Notes: generated by a model from the letters alone, not told the origin. DNA of 64,000 nt from Pomphorhynchus laevis (GCA_012934845.2 WNNJ02001708.1:1-64000); one strand, 5' to 3'. Counted from the first letter of the stretch, positions 28,601-36,570 are shown. A program made the numbers and translations.

Positions 28601-28907
28601 CATTTAACTTTTAATAAGTTAATTGCTTGATACAATGTAGGCTAAATCGTTAAATATCACAGGAAATTTCAAAGGTGACGGTCTACAATTGGGCGGAACT
28701 GTGGCTGTAGCAGTTGGTATAATCTATGTCTCAATTGTCCTCACATATTGAGCTTTTATTTTAGACGACACTTTACTTTATAGTTTTTCTCAATCACACA
28801 TATCAGATGAATTAGATGTAAAGGCTTTATGTCAATCCTTAGATATCCAATTAACAGTAAATGTGAACGCAGAGCATATGAATCAAAATAGTATTATTTT
28901 CATTTAA
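7666..28907 (+). CDS. PRXL2B: PRXL2B-like prostamide/prostaglandin F synthase, complete copy 2
   Basis: Seven exons join in phase: 7666-7725, 14095-14231, 15867-15934, 15978-16029, 28528-28588, 28641-28716 and 28765-28907 (TAA). They give 198 codons, the usual length of PRXL2B. All junctions are GT-AG. Exon 2 carries the redox region FLRRLGCRYCRVGAREL with a CXXC at about residues 43-46. Exon 3 has LIGVCFDSFGIEEFKNGEFF, exon 4 LYLDETRSTYKALNFKR, and exon 6 NFKGDGLQLGGT, all in the family order. Proteins of this family are cytosolic thioredoxin-like oxidoreductases; the substrate here is inferred. Introns 3, 5 and 6 are tiny (43, 52, 48 bp). Introns 1 (6.4 kb) and 4 (12.5 kb) are swollen by retroelements. 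It is in tandem with copy 1. I chose the start as the only ATG opening the exon that reads AKIRQAVANATVKN. Confidence 0.85.
7928..8390 (-). pseudogene. C-terminal fragment of a restriction-like-endonuclease retroelement
   Basis: Minus-strand reading gives SNGKRTDGVTMIPWQRGKP followed by WDFTCVGPLSTSYL, then a segment ending in SGSYLIQRVSQEIQIGNADS. This resembles the C-terminal region of non-LTR elements that use a restriction-enzyme-like endonuclease: an (R/K)-x-D motif and a second Asp about 15 residues on. One frame change occurs near 8100. Only this C-terminal part is present, as expected of a 5'-truncated dead copy. It lies in intron 1 of PRXL2B copy 2. The exact clade is not clear to me. 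Confidence 0.6.
8405..8640 (+). pseudogene. Possible GIY-YIG remnant (Penelope-like)
   Basis: The + strand reads TTIVGCQRCKIPRQYVGKMYF and then RINMYKNQ. The spacing of the CxxC pair, the YVG and the following Arg recalls the GIY-YIG domain of Penelope-like elements, such as the one at 26810-27015. It is short and no other part of the element is visible, so this is a weak call. Confidence 0.3.
8641..9529. other. AT-rich intronic stretch
   Basis: This is intron 1 of PRXL2B copy 2. It holds the 12-bp microsatellite at 9196-9253 and a T/C-rich segment (about 9455-9524) that recurs near 13384. Nothing else is recognisable. Confidence 0.5.
9196..9253. repeat. 12-bp tandem repeat (ttatttacacta)n
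   Basis: About five near-perfect head-to-tail copies of ttatttacacta are visible. It is a simple microsatellite in an intron. Confidence 0.85.
9530..9634 (+). pseudogene. Left half of a CR1-like reverse transcriptase split by an RTE insertion
   Basis: The + strand reads RSHITPIYKKGNREDSSNYR and then PVSLTSV, the typical first motifs of a non-LTR reverse transcriptase. The frame continues after the RTE insertion at 13039 as TSVICKCLKRFVHKYI. The RTE sits between two copies of TGACAAGCGTT(G/A)TATGT, a 17-bp target duplication with one mismatch. Confidence 0.75.
9635..13038 (-). mobile_element. RTE-clade non-LTR retrotransposon, nearly full length
   Basis: This is one insertion on the minus strand, clearly less AT-rich than its surroundings. 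It encodes an apurinic-like endonuclease followed by a reverse transcriptase (see 9655-12656). The 3' end (left side) finishes in a CTT-rich run on the + strand, i.e. an (AAG)-like tail of the kind RTE elements often carry. The leader before the ORF covers about 12660-13038. It is flanked by TGACAAGCGTTGTATGT (9618-9634) and TGACAAGCGTTATATGT (13039-13055), which I read as the target duplication. It lies inside an older CR1-like element inside PRXL2B intron 1. The single mismatch between the duplications and the few frame breaks suggest a fairly young insertion. Confidence 0.9.
9655..12656 (-). pseudogene. RTE endonuclease-reverse transcriptase ORF, frameshifted
   Basis: A 777-codon open frame (12656-10323) holds the endonuclease: LNVGTLTG, ALHETRWNG with the catalytic Glu, IIAGDLNGHVG, and TQHRPII where the family usually has a SDH-like triad. 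The RT domain has SKATGPDD, VFLDLEKAFDRVPHELIWYA and the catalytic YADD. Just after YADD the frame breaks near 10400. The C-terminal domain (ISSAWTKWRA, MYGTECLPITKAAERR, MLRWISGIT, RLRWYGHVLR) continues in another frame at 10200-9655. Proteins of this type are often mislabelled craniofacial development protein 2-like in animal gene sets. The copy is non-functional as it stands. Confidence 0.88.
13039..13250 (+). pseudogene. Right half of the CR1-like reverse transcriptase
   Basis: This continues the element cut at 9634: TSVICKCLKRFVHKYI, then LLHTSQHGFHIGRSCLSNLI and ENWADVVADECGVDV, which is RT motif 2 up to just before the catalytic Asp block. It then runs into an A-rich tail at about 13230-13255, so the RT palm is missing. 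QHGF.GRSCL.NL matches the intact relative at 57181-58395. Confidence 0.75.
13251..14094. other. Intron 1 remainder of PRXL2B copy 2
   Basis: AT-rich. It contains a T/C-rich segment at about 13384-13442 similar to 9455-9524. No coding potential seen. Confidence 0.5.
14232..15866. other. Intron 2 of PRXL2B copy 2
   Basis: This is a 1.6-kb AT-rich intron. A short direct repeat (aaaaccgtactgcattga) occurs twice near its end, at about 15782-15831. Open frames around 14339-14593 show no recognisable domain. Confidence 0.6.
16158..16195 (-). ncRNA. Hairpin-GAAA motif at a Penelope 3' end, hammerhead-like
   Basis: The minus strand reads CTTGAAATTGG, a 5-bp stem GGTCA/TGACC with loop CTGTGTA, then CGAAACGTTG. 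It lies just beyond the 3' end of the Penelope fragment at 16210-16971. Many Penelope-like elements are known to carry hammerhead ribozymes of the form core, stem II, CGAAAC. Here stem II and GAAA are present but the CTGATGA box is not canonical. A second locus with the same frame but a different stem is at 36021-36056. Confidence 0.35.
16210..16971 (-). mobile_element. Penelope-like element 3' fragment (GIY-YIG end), inverted copy
   Basis: This is the reverse complement of 26810-27572 with only scattered differences over about 762 bp. It contains the GIY-YIG endonuclease end (KIYVGQTGQPLETRLKQH) and the 3' untranslated part. It is truncated exactly within the start of the GIY-YIG domain. One visible coding change is Gly to Cys in KKGP(C/G)SAIV. 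It sits in intron 4 of PRXL2B copy 2. Confidence 0.88.
16972..20995 (+). mobile_element. CR1-like non-LTR retrotransposon, family A, copy 1
   Basis: The element lacks the start of ORF1 and continues to its 3' end. ORF1 remnants occupy about 17060-18041. ORF2 starts at an ATG at 18005, overlapping the ORF1 end by 37 nt. The endonuclease shows FNTRSILHKAD, CITESWH and, after a frameshift near 18510, GDFNIRLDRP and GLSDHFLV. The reverse transcriptase (about 19480-20211) shows VSLDLSSAFDIVDHSIL, TGVPQGSVLGPMLF and YADG in place of YADD, followed by an in-frame stop at 20209. The C-terminal part ends AAPLLWNQLPIHIRQS. The 3' end has the conserved hairpin at 20963-20975 and an AT-rich tail. The catalytic change, stop and frameshifts make it dead. 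Confidence 0.85.
20963..20975 (+). other. 3'-terminal hairpin of CR1-like family A
   Basis: GTGCA-TTT-TGCAC sits just before catttgcaacgtttaataaa at the element end. Equivalent hairpins occur at the 3' ends of the copies ending at 48362, 52856 and 55862, with partly different stem sequences. It is probably the RNA recognised by the element's own reverse transcriptase. Confidence 0.55.
20996..22159. other. AT-rich part of PRXL2B intron 4
   Basis: No gene is seen. A short direct repeat, aaacttgatctggaagaaat, occurs at about 21704 and 21813. Confidence 0.5.
22160..23086 (+). pseudogene. Restriction-like-endonuclease retroelement, C-terminal fragment
   Basis: The + strand reads SPIELGGLGISDPGHVALIE, then SSTWLSALPIDSE, then a zinc-knuckle-like CSCVCGGSNKLSHLLSC followed by GGLPILRHNAVRDLL. 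The CxC...H...C plus RHN arrangement is the hallmark of the domain preceding the restriction-like endonuclease in R2/NeSL-type non-LTR elements. The piece that should carry the catalytic Asp pair is lost near 22740-22800. The frame resumes as EQRKRSKYVERIMDVERAVF and ends SNCIRGARSTSR. The reverse transcriptase is absent (5' truncation). Confidence 0.72.
23087..23516. other. AT-rich stretch
   Basis: Runs of aataat/ttattt dominate. No coding or structural feature is seen. Confidence 0.5.
23517..23852 (+). CDS. ORF of unknown function (111 codons)
   Basis: I do not recognise this protein. It starts at an ATG after an AT-rich leader and reads MTALTDDIHIAGVGKLSLIC with mixed hydrophobic and charged residues, two later Cys (KFCMLKCS, RYLICEN) and a polar C-terminus. 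It is the longest open frame in its neighbourhood and its codon use is not low-complexity. It lies inside intron 4 of PRXL2B copy 2, between retroelement debris. It may be an intronic gene, part of an unidentified element, or chance. Confidence 0.3.
   Translation: MTALTDDIHIAGVGKLSLICQLEENVLNIALDMPSSKDYQRIFLENNDLMIIYGTRTLTLSNKFCMLKCSVEVIERLKNYSTPRYLICENIREVTMNSKAHIDDFTASNMS
23853..24960 (-). other. GC-richer island with gag- or ORF1-like minus-strand frames
   Basis: Base composition rises sharply (e.g. cgcccggccg at 23899, cctccggttctaacaacggg around 24331). Minus-strand frames at 24804-24622, 24704-24456 and 24292-24089 partly overlap, as after frameshifts. One reads MDEITKIIDMRISESMKSME and continues as an amphipathic coiled-coil-like helix. 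Another reads SAATIENAVVLALLRKKSTQ. No zinc finger or enzyme motif is present. It is probably the ORF1/gag end of an unidentified retroelement. Confidence 0.35.
25300..27572 (+). mobile_element. Penelope-like element, decayed but nearly complete
   Basis: The domain order is that of Penelope-like elements. An N-terminal stretch (KFLVICKSDKNNCFVVMN near 25480) is followed by the reverse transcriptase (SGSMYLLPKIHKKEHCARPI, MISFDIVSMFTNVPTNKAIE, GLALGNTLASILSELYMRN, and HVDD in place of YVDD at about 26230). The GIY-YIG endonuclease follows (VVYKIFCLECDKIYVGQTGQ, ETRLKQHKYTLKKGPGSAIV). Stops at about 25868, 26087, 26326 and 26655 break the polyprotein. The last 763 bp are duplicated in inverted orientation at 16210-16971. 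It lies in PRXL2B intron 4. Confidence 0.85.
27573..28527. other. AT-rich end of PRXL2B intron 4
   Basis: A short repeat of the Penelope end, gctccaataattctttat, recurs at about 27604. The rest is AT-rich without recognisable features up to the polypyrimidine tract and acceptor tttccag at 28521-28527. Confidence 0.5.
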
Positions 28908-30250
28908 ACGCATTAATTTTAACAAATGATCATGTAAGCTTGGAAATTAGTTAATTGTCAATAGTATAATTGTAAAATACAAAATGTCTATCTATTTGAT
29001 TTAATTTGCAAAACTGTAATTTCAAAATAAAATTAGTCTAATTTACGAATTTTAAAATGAAAATAAATTAGTTTGCAGTAAAATCGAATAATACTTTATA
29101 TACAAATCTTTTTCGTCAAACGAGATACGAGATTTCAATTTATAATTAATAAAATTAGTAATATTAATAAAAATATTAATTATTTAAATATTAAATATTT
29201 AAATTTATTTAAATATTAAATGTTATAGTATATATTCTATTTATAATTAATATTTTAATTAATTTATATTAATATTTTTATAAATTTATGTATTTATAAA
29301 ATATTTTAATATAAATTTAAGTATTTTTTAATAATTATTAATAAGTTAAATCGTCTTTACTGCGTATATAAATACCTAAAAGAGTACTTTATTTCGGCAA
29401 AACCTACTAATAATATCACAGGTAAAAATAACATTACGACTTTCTAATATCTCAATAAGTCTTTTCAATATTCTTGAGATAAATATTAGTATCGAAATAT
29501 TGAAAATCATTTCAATGTATTCGCTTGAAAAGCCTTTTTTTTATAAATTTTGACAATATTTATAAAATATATATTTTTCTAATTCAATCGAACAAAGTTA
29601 TAATTTAAAAAGTCTAGAGCTTATAGATTATAAAAGTTATAGTATATATTTTATTTATAGTATGAAATCAAAGAAACGACAATTTATATTATTCGAGAAA
29701 AAGGTCCAGTCCAATATTTCAACAGCTGCTATCATCATTAGGAACTACTGTTTCACAGCACGCAAAAGTTTTTTATATAAAAGTTTTACACAAAGTAAAA
29801 CAAAATTCAAGCCACAAAAAACTAGGTCACAATATAAAAATTAAAGAAATAATCAAACAAATATAATTTATTAAGTTCAATTAACTACAAAAATATAAAA
29901 AAAACAATAAATTTAACAGGATATTTCTAAATTTAGTGGACGATGTGTTAATAAGCATCCTGAAACAATAAAAAACAAACAACAAGCCAAAGGCATTATT
30001 TTTTTACACGAAATTTAAAAGGCAATAAACAATATAACACATTTATAATTAATCAAAATTAAAACATTAAAAGTAATAAAATTTAATAGGATATTTTTAA
30101 AATAAAATCTGCTTTATTATCATGCAACAAGTCATTGTTTTTTTAAATAAAATAAGCATCCTGTATTATGCGCGAAAGGTGATCATTTTCATACGTTAAA
30201 ATACAGACACACACCCATCATACTACCAAGGTTAATGCTATATTTATGTT
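28908..30250. other. AT-rich intergenic stretch
   Basis: This lies downstream of PRXL2B copy 2. A 60-codon + strand frame at 29662-29844 is Lys-rich and unrecognised. Nothing else is seen. Confidence 0.45.
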
Positions 30251-30372
30251 GTGATATGCGTTTTTCCAATCCCTTCCAGTTATCACGGATTTTTTCCAAT
30301 CCCTTCCAGCTGACACGAAGTTTTCCGATCCCTTCTCGTTGACACGGTTTTTTCAATCCTTGTTAACTGATG
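30251..30372. repeat. Short tandem repeat, unit near 37-40 bp
   Basis: The segment tttttccaatcccttccag recurs at about 30260, 30292 and, more diverged, 30325 and 30352, each followed by a variant of tgacacg. There are three to four degenerate units just before the Penelope remnant. Confidence 0.65.
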
Positions 30373-30379
30373 TGCACGC

Positions 30380-31310
30380 GGGTGCACACCAGTTGCACCC
30401 ACGTACACCCACGTTTAAAAACATCTATCTAGGCCAATACGAGAAAAAAGATTTTGAACAAAATGGTAAACCGTCTGTGTGGCTTCGGTATATCGATGAG
30501 GTATTCGGTATATATAAATGATCATTAGAGCCTACAAAATTAGTATCTTCAGCTAAATACGTTCGGACCAATGAAATATGCTATTGACTAGTGAACATAC
30601 AAATTTTCTAGACGTAACAATCTATCGAGAGATTGGCAAAAAGGAACCTCAAAGACAACATAAATTGGAGCGTAAATACCAATAGGAAAAACCATCAATT
30701 AATACCATTAACATAATATTTACAGGTCCGAAAATATCAAAACAATTAGTTACACCACAAATGTATAATTAGTAAGAATTAGTAAGAAATGAATGTGCAA
30801 AATGTAAAAGAGCTCGCACGAAATGTGAAAATATAAAAGAAGGCAACATAATTTCAAATTATCTATAATTTGAATATAATTACAAATTTAAAATACAATA
30901 TAAAAGAACGTATATCCCGTAAATCATCGGCAGTAGTTTATATAGCCACCTGTACTCTGTGTGATTCACAGTTGAGAAAACAGACTAACAGGAAGAGATG
31001 CGGTTGTTAATCCTTGCATAGAAAAGTAAAACACAAGATATATTTCACTGTTCAATTACACTATTGAACGACTTAGGAGAGAAAAAAATGAATGGGCAGA
31101 CTTATGATAGATCACGCACAGGAAATAAATATAGAAACTATTTACAAGCATAATTCAGATTTAACAAAAGCGAATCAAAATCAGTTTAATCCATATATTT
31201 TTACTTTACTTTTATGAAATTATTTTGAATTCTTGATTGAAAAAAAATATATAAAATACTATAAAAGGCGAAACGTCTAAATATCTTTGTAAGCTCGTGA
31301 TACTGTTATA
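30380..31310 (+). pseudogene. Old Penelope-like element remnant
   Basis: The + strand frames give PSVWLRYIDEVFGIYK (the RT catalytic block, YIDE for YIDD) and EHTNFLDVTIYREIGKKEPQ. After several stops comes SAVVYIATCTLCDSQLRKQT, which matches the start of the GIY-YIG domain. The piece ends near a GGCGAAACGTC motif at about 31266, similar to the 3'-end motifs at 16158 and 36021. It is heavily mutated. Confidence 0.6.
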
Positions 31311-31382
31311 ATAATTTTATTATTGTATTGCAATCAAATTTGAGTCCACCGACGGTTAAATCTACACAATAAAGATTATATA

Positions 31383-32490
31383 TACCATTTATATATAAAC
31401 GCTGTTGCTTGATATACTGAACTTTGATTCACGACTTTCAGTCATCGTGTCACTTCTAGACGACTACTTCAACATCGAATTGTACCAGCAACACTCATTA
31501 GTAGAATGAAGTACTCACTGGTCGTTTCGGTTGTTTGTGTAACATTGTGAATAAAGGCGTTTCCGACACTTTGCTTAATTGTCTGAGGATTACGCTCTTT
31601 ACCAGATCGAATTGCTGTGCGGACCATCCTTAAACACTAGGCAGAGGTTGTTGCTGAATTGTCGTTGCACTCGTTGGATCCTTAATGGGTACGGCAGGTA
31701 TAATAGTAGTGCGCGGATGTGCTGAGTAAACAACGGTCCAGGATTTCTTACGAAATACGGCATTTATACTAAATGGTGTTGATTGATAGACTGGACTTCG
31801 ATTCACGACTTTAAGTCACTATGTCACTTCTAGACGACTAATTCAGCATCGAATTGATGAAGTACCGGCAACACTCATTAGTAGAATGAAGTACTCACTG
31901 GTCGTTTCAGTTGTCTGTGTGACATTGTGAATAAAGGCGTTTTCGACACTTTGCTTAATTGACTGAGGCTTACACTCTCAACCAGATCGAATTGCTGTGC
32001 GGACCATCCTTAAACACTAGGCAGAGGTTGTTGCTGAATTATCGCTGCACTCGTTAGATCCTTAATAGATACGGCATGTATAATAGTTGTGCACGGATGT
32101 TCTAAGTAGACAACGGTCCAGGATAGAACCAGATAGAATTACCAAATAGAATTGCTGTACGGACCATCGTTAAACACTAGGCAGAGGTTGTTGCTGAATT
32201 GTCGCTACTTTCCTTAGATACAATACTGTATTTGGCATATAGGAGTTAAGTAAGACTGTGCTGAATGAAACTACGATTCCTAATGGAATTCATTGTATTC
32301 AATGTACTTGACGATTGAAACCGGCTTCGATCAACGAACTGCAGGCTCTACGTCACTTCTAGACGGCCACTCTAGCATCGAAATGATGGAGTACTCAGCA
32401 ACACCCTTTCTAGAATTAAGTACCCACTGATCGTTTCGGTTGCATGTGTGACAGTAAAATAAGGCATTTCCGACACGTTGCTTACCGTAC
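31383..32490. repeat. 374-bp tandem repeat, two full units plus rearranged partial units
   Basis: Unit 1 and unit 2 are offset by exactly 374 bp: cacttctagacgacta begins at 31451 and again at 31825, and gata(t/g)actg at 31411 and 31785. A third partial unit has cacttctagacggccac at 32354. An extra copy of the gctgt(g/a)cggaccatc ... aggcagaggttgttgctg block is inserted at about 32150-32210. The units are less AT-rich than their flanks. No ORF or Pol III box is obvious. It could be a satellite or a tandem circular-RNA-derived element. Confidence 0.85.
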
Positions 32491-33340
32491 GTTATAATGC
32501 ATATATATCAGTGTATGTATTATTGACTTGATTGGAAAAGTACGATTTAGCTTTTTAAAAGAAAGACACTTGGCAATATTATAATATCGAGAATCATTGC
32601 CTGTTTACTATATTTTTCACTAAATGAGAGTCAAAATACAACAATAGTTTAGCGGCATATTAACTATTGCTAGTTTTAACCGGTTCGTGCGCTAGAAAAG
32701 CAAAATGGAAGAAAAGTAATACATGGACAACCGAATTTCCTATTTACAGCTATATTGTTTGTGTTTCTTCAATGATCACGGTATTTCCACTAGTTTTTCA
32801 GTTTACGCATATTTAATAGTCGGTCGATTCAATGATTTTAGGTTATATAGTCGTTCTTTTTGTCAAACACTGGCTGAACTGCAAATATACGAAACATATT
32901 TGCGTAACTATCGTCCTCGATTTGTTTAATATGACCGTAGTGCGTTTTTCTCTAATACATATTTTATTCCAATGATTCTAATTATATGGAAATGAATAAA
33001 ATGCATGAATGCACTTATTAAAGTATAAAAAGTTAAATACAAGATTATAATTAAATAACTATTTACAAGATATTTAATTATTTATCATTTATTTAGATAT
33101 TTCAAAAAATATTATAATTTTATTTATATAAATTAGTTATTAAATAATTTAATATTTATTATTAAAAACAAATAAGAATCGTGAAAATCGCTCAAGTCGA
33201 TGTCGTTATTTTCTCAACTGTTGATTAAGTGCATCTTATATGAAGGCTATTCTCATCTTTCCAATATAATGAGTCCAATGTTTATTACCACCCTATTCAT
33301 GATACAATATAATATTAATTATTAATAATATTATTCAAAT
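32491..33340. other. AT-rich stretch
   Basis: One + strand frame at 32723-32929 is unrecognised. The rest is AT-rich with no supported feature. Confidence 0.45.
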
Positions 33341-33607
33341 TTGAGGTCATTCGCGGATCTCAGCCTATTCGACCATTTTCTTGTCATCCTCTCTTCACAT
33401 TCTTCGCTTATCTTTCTCGGCGTCACCTATCACCCGTTGACAGTAGAAACGTCCCGATCATCATCTTGTACTCTGCTAATTGTCTCTACTCTAATGTCAT
33501 CATCTTTGACTCTCCAAAGTCCCGACTATTTGTCTAATCTCTTTGATAATGAAGTCTCTTTTATGCTCAATAACATTTTTCAATGTCGACTCTTTACTCT
33601 CCATTGA
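33341..33607 (+). pseudogene. Fragment of a CR1-like family A element
   Basis: The frame reads LFDHFLVILSSH, then further on LQSPDYLSNLFDNEVSFMLN. It aligns with GLSDHFLVTLTL and SPDDLCILFDSELMSIINK of the copy at 16972-20995, i.e. the end of the endonuclease and the linker. Both ends are cut. Confidence 0.6.
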
Positions 33608-34247
33608 ACATCATGGTTTGACTCGAACCTATTACATTACATATTTTTATAAATTAAATAAATTATTTTGTTATTTATTATTTTATTATATTTTATTATT
33701 AATTAAATATTAGAATTCTATTATATAATTCTATCAATATAAAATCTTAAATATTATAGAAGGAACACGTATATTAAGTAGTAATATATTAGAGGGTTAT
33801 AATATACCATAAACGAAGAATATAACTGCACGAGTTGTCGCTTGATTTATATGAGTACATTTGATTTATGTAGGTTGTAATATATTGAGAATACACAGAA
33901 AATATGGAATTATGAAAAATAACAAGAGAAATGACACTATGAACATTATATGGGGAAATAATCTTTGATCTTAGGATTAATTTTCATATGAATATATATT
34001 CATGGATTAATTCTCATATTCGTCAGCTATATTAATACAATGAAATATTTTAATTAGATTATTTAAAAGTAATTTTTAGAAACTTATAAAAATAGTTTTT
34101 ATAAGTTTAATAAATAATAAATTTCAATTAATTAAATTAATTAATTAAATTAATTAATTTAAATTAATTTAATTAATTAATTATTAAATTCGTTATGATT
34201 AAAAGACTTATAATAACTTTATACACGGAAAATCATAAATAAACAAA
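33608..34247. other. AT-rich intergenic stretch
   Basis: It includes an aattaatt-rich run at 34120-34190. This is the presumed 3' flank of MRPS28; an AATAAA on the minus strand could lie in it. Nothing else is supported. Confidence 0.45.
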
Positions 34248-34739
34248 TTATGGATTCTCGTGATTGTTATACTTAATTTCCGATTGGTTAATTACATTTT
34301 CTGTTTTGTGTATTCGAGACGATGCAGGTTTGTGAAGTCCTTTGACATATCCATCACACTCTAGCAGCGTAATGGCCTTTTCGCTACCTAGAAAGCGAGC
34401 TGACAACTCCATATCATCGAGTTTGACGATAACTTTACTACCAACTTCGTAGCCTAATTCATTAGGAGTAATCTGTATGCCATCAGATTCCAATGGATGT
34501 GGGGGTTTACATATACACATAAACTTCCCTCCATAGTCAACATACAAATCTTGACCAACCACATTTACAATTTCGCCAAGTACTCTACGTCCTTTAACGT
34601 TTCCAAGCTGCATCAACTTTGAATATCTTAGTAGATGTGCAAATCTCATTAGATCCTCTTGATAGCTATGATTACGACGAACCACGTATGGTAGCAGTAA
34701 ACGATTTGTGAATAATACCCATTTATAAATAGAAGGCAT
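34248..34739 (-). CDS. MRPS28: Mitochondrial small-ribosomal-subunit protein MRPS28 (bS1m)
   Basis: This is a single uninterrupted frame of 163 codons from ATG at 34739. Residues about 29-45 (FAHLLRYSKLMQLGNVKGRR) match the conserved FASMLRHSPLTQ-type entry of the family. They are followed by VLGEIVNVVGQDLYVDYGGK, FMCICKPP and later LDDMELSARFLGS. The S1-like beta-barrel signature LYVDYGGKF.C.C and the LELTSRFLG-type motif are both present. The basic N-terminus (TNRLLLPYVVRRNH) suits a mitochondrial targeting peptide. It is a structural part of the mitoribosome small subunit. The lack of introns is notable beside its many-exon neighbours, and a retrocopy cannot be excluded, but the frame is intact. 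Confidence 0.88.
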   Translation of the reverse strand: MPSIYKWVLFTNRLLLPYVVRRNHSYQEDLMRFAHLLRYSKLMQLGNVKGRRVLGEIVNVVGQDLYVDYGGKFMCICKPPHPLESDGIQITPNELGYEVGSKVIVKLDDMELSARFLGSEKAITLLECDGYVKGLHKPASSRIHKTENVINQSEIKYNNHENP

Positions 34740-35614
34740 TCTCTATAATTACTGATCACAAATATTGTTTTAAAACTTGAAATTGTCTGAGCTTCAAATT
34801 GTATACGCTTCTAGAAACTAATAGATGGAATACTAATTAGAAATACTCATTAGAAACTTAGTAGTAATTAGGTCCGGATTAACCCAAAAGTAATTAGGTC
34901 CTGATTGAGACTACTGCGTTGATTTTTATTAAATAATATTAACATTAATATGTTAGTCTATTATTAAAGTCTATTCATTAATAAGTCATATAACTAACTA
35001 GTTGCTTGTTATTATACAACCCTATTAAAATTTGTTAATCTATTATTAAATAATAATATTTTGAATATTATGTAATATTAAAAACCATAAAACTAAATAA
35101 TAACTAAACTATAAATTAATTAATATTAATTATTAATTAATTATTATAATATTAATATTATTAATATTAATTAATTAAAAAAGAATTATTATTAATTAAA
35201 AAGAATCTTAAAAATATTATATTTGGCTAAACTAAAAATTAATAAATATTAATAATATGATTTTAGTATTATGTAAATATTAATAAACAATAATTTGTTA
35301 TTAAAAATGTAATTTAATAAAAGGTCAAATAACTAATCTGTTAAAACTAATAACTTTGAAAATATGTGGCATTGCTTTATTTTCAAAAATCCAATGATGA
35401 TGACAGTATTTATTAAAATATTTTTTTCAGTAAATCAATATTCTTCATGGTTTTATTAAAATATCATTGATATGCATTAAGACTGAGATGTACATGTCAT
35501 GTTTACTCAATGTTGAGTCGAGTAAATTGATTTTATTGTGCCTCTATCGCGAACATAACTCTTTATTAGTAAAATAAAGTGTCGTAGTAATAAAATATAA
35601 ATTTTATTAATAAG
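34740..35614. other. AT-rich intergenic stretch
   Basis: A short direct repeat (agtaattaggtc) occurs at about 34862 and 34890. No gene is seen. Confidence 0.45.
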
Positions 35615-35905
35615 TTAAATTATTTTATAAATATCTCTAAACGAGAGTGATACCAATCCGCGTGAATTTTTGTTAGTCATTTTAGCCAGACGCGAAGAAC
35701 AACGATAAACACTGCTAGATGCCGTTTCGTCATCACTATGACTTTTCAGTGTCAGTTCCTTCCCACAGCTAAAATGCAGAGGATGACTAGCAGACGGCTC
35801 TATCAAAGAATCATGTGAATGACGCACTAGAAAATCTCTAGTGATATCATCATTGAGTGATGAACCAGCACTACCACTTTCGTCATAGTAATAATAATGA
35901 CTAAC
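35615..35905 (-). CDS. Candidate C-terminal exon, Ser-rich, unknown protein
   Basis: The minus-strand frame is open from an AG acceptor-like site (ttgttag, near 35911) to TAA at 35615. It starts SHYYYYDESGSAGSSLNDDI and continues with EPSASHPLHFSCGKELTLK, SDDETASSSVYRCSSRLAKM and SLSFRDIYKII. Composition is much less AT-biased than its flanks, and the residue mix is that of a disordered, Ser/Asp-rich tail. I do not recognise it and found no partner exon with matching phase. Confidence 0.4.
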   Translation of the reverse strand, partial: VSHYYYYDESGSAGSSLNDDITRDFLVRHSHDSLIEPSASHPLHFSCGKELTLKSHSDDETASSSVYRCSSRLAKMTNKNSRGLVSLSFRDIYKII

Positions 35906-36020
35906 AAATTATTTTTTATTACAAACAAAAAATTTATTACTTAATTAGTTTAGTTAGAAACTTTATTAGTTAGATTATAACTGAAAGACAAACCCAACAA
36001 GAAGAAACTAAATTTATCTT

Positions 36021-36056
36021 CAATATTTCGGCTACGAGCAGCAGCCATTTTCAAGA
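36021..36056 (-). ncRNA. Second hairpin-GAAA motif (hammerhead-like, Penelope-end type)
   Basis: The minus strand reads TCTTGAAAATGG, then a 6-bp stem GGCTGC/GTAGCC (one G-T pair) with loop TGCTC, then CGAAATATTG. It has the same layout as 16158-16195, but the stem bases differ while pairing is kept. No Penelope coding remnant is visible beside it. Confidence 0.35.
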
Positions 36057-36383
36057 AAATCTGAAACAATACAAGTGTCAAAAGGTAAAATGTCTAAAAT
36101 GGTTTTAGACGTTTAGTTAGATTTATGAATTACTTTCAAACTTAATTGATTAGGATGATTACTTTATTTATTTTCCTTTTTTGCTATCTCTATTTTTCTT
36201 CAACTTTTTATTTGATTAGACTTGTCGCCATAATATGTGAAAATATTACATATTAATAATATCAATATATTAATGAATTTTATTTAAAAAAATTTAAAAA
36301 TTATATAAAAAATTATTTAATACGACGATTCAGTCAACTGATCTAATAATTATAATATTAGATCTTATAATTATTAATTAGAG

Positions 36384-36570
36384 CAGGGTTCCCCAGCTTT
36401 TTTAGACTAGCGGGTATATTTGAGATTTCTGAGATGGGCTCGGGGGAGATGAATTAAAAAAATTAATTACTATTTAATATAATAATTATAAATATAATAA
36501 TTATGAATTTATATAAGTATAATTTAATATAATAATTATAAATTATTATTTCCGGATGGCTCTGCGGGTG
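36384..36570. other. Possible decayed hAT-like element or MITE
   Basis: cagggttccccagctttttt at 36384 resembles the terminal sequence of some hAT-type DNA elements. GC-richer patches (gatgggctcgggggag, ggctctgcgggtgctag) lie within about 180 bp. I found no matching inverted end, so this is weak. Confidence 0.2.

Noticed and set aside
31560-32000. Hammerhead candidate on the + strand of the 374-bp repeat (CTGAGGA near 31580).
   Set aside because: The second unit reads CTGAGGC, breaking the invariant A, and no GAAA box follows at a suitable distance.
32723-32929. 68-codon + strand frame as a gene.
   Set aside because: No family resemblance, no splice or start context, and only modest length in AT-rich DNA.
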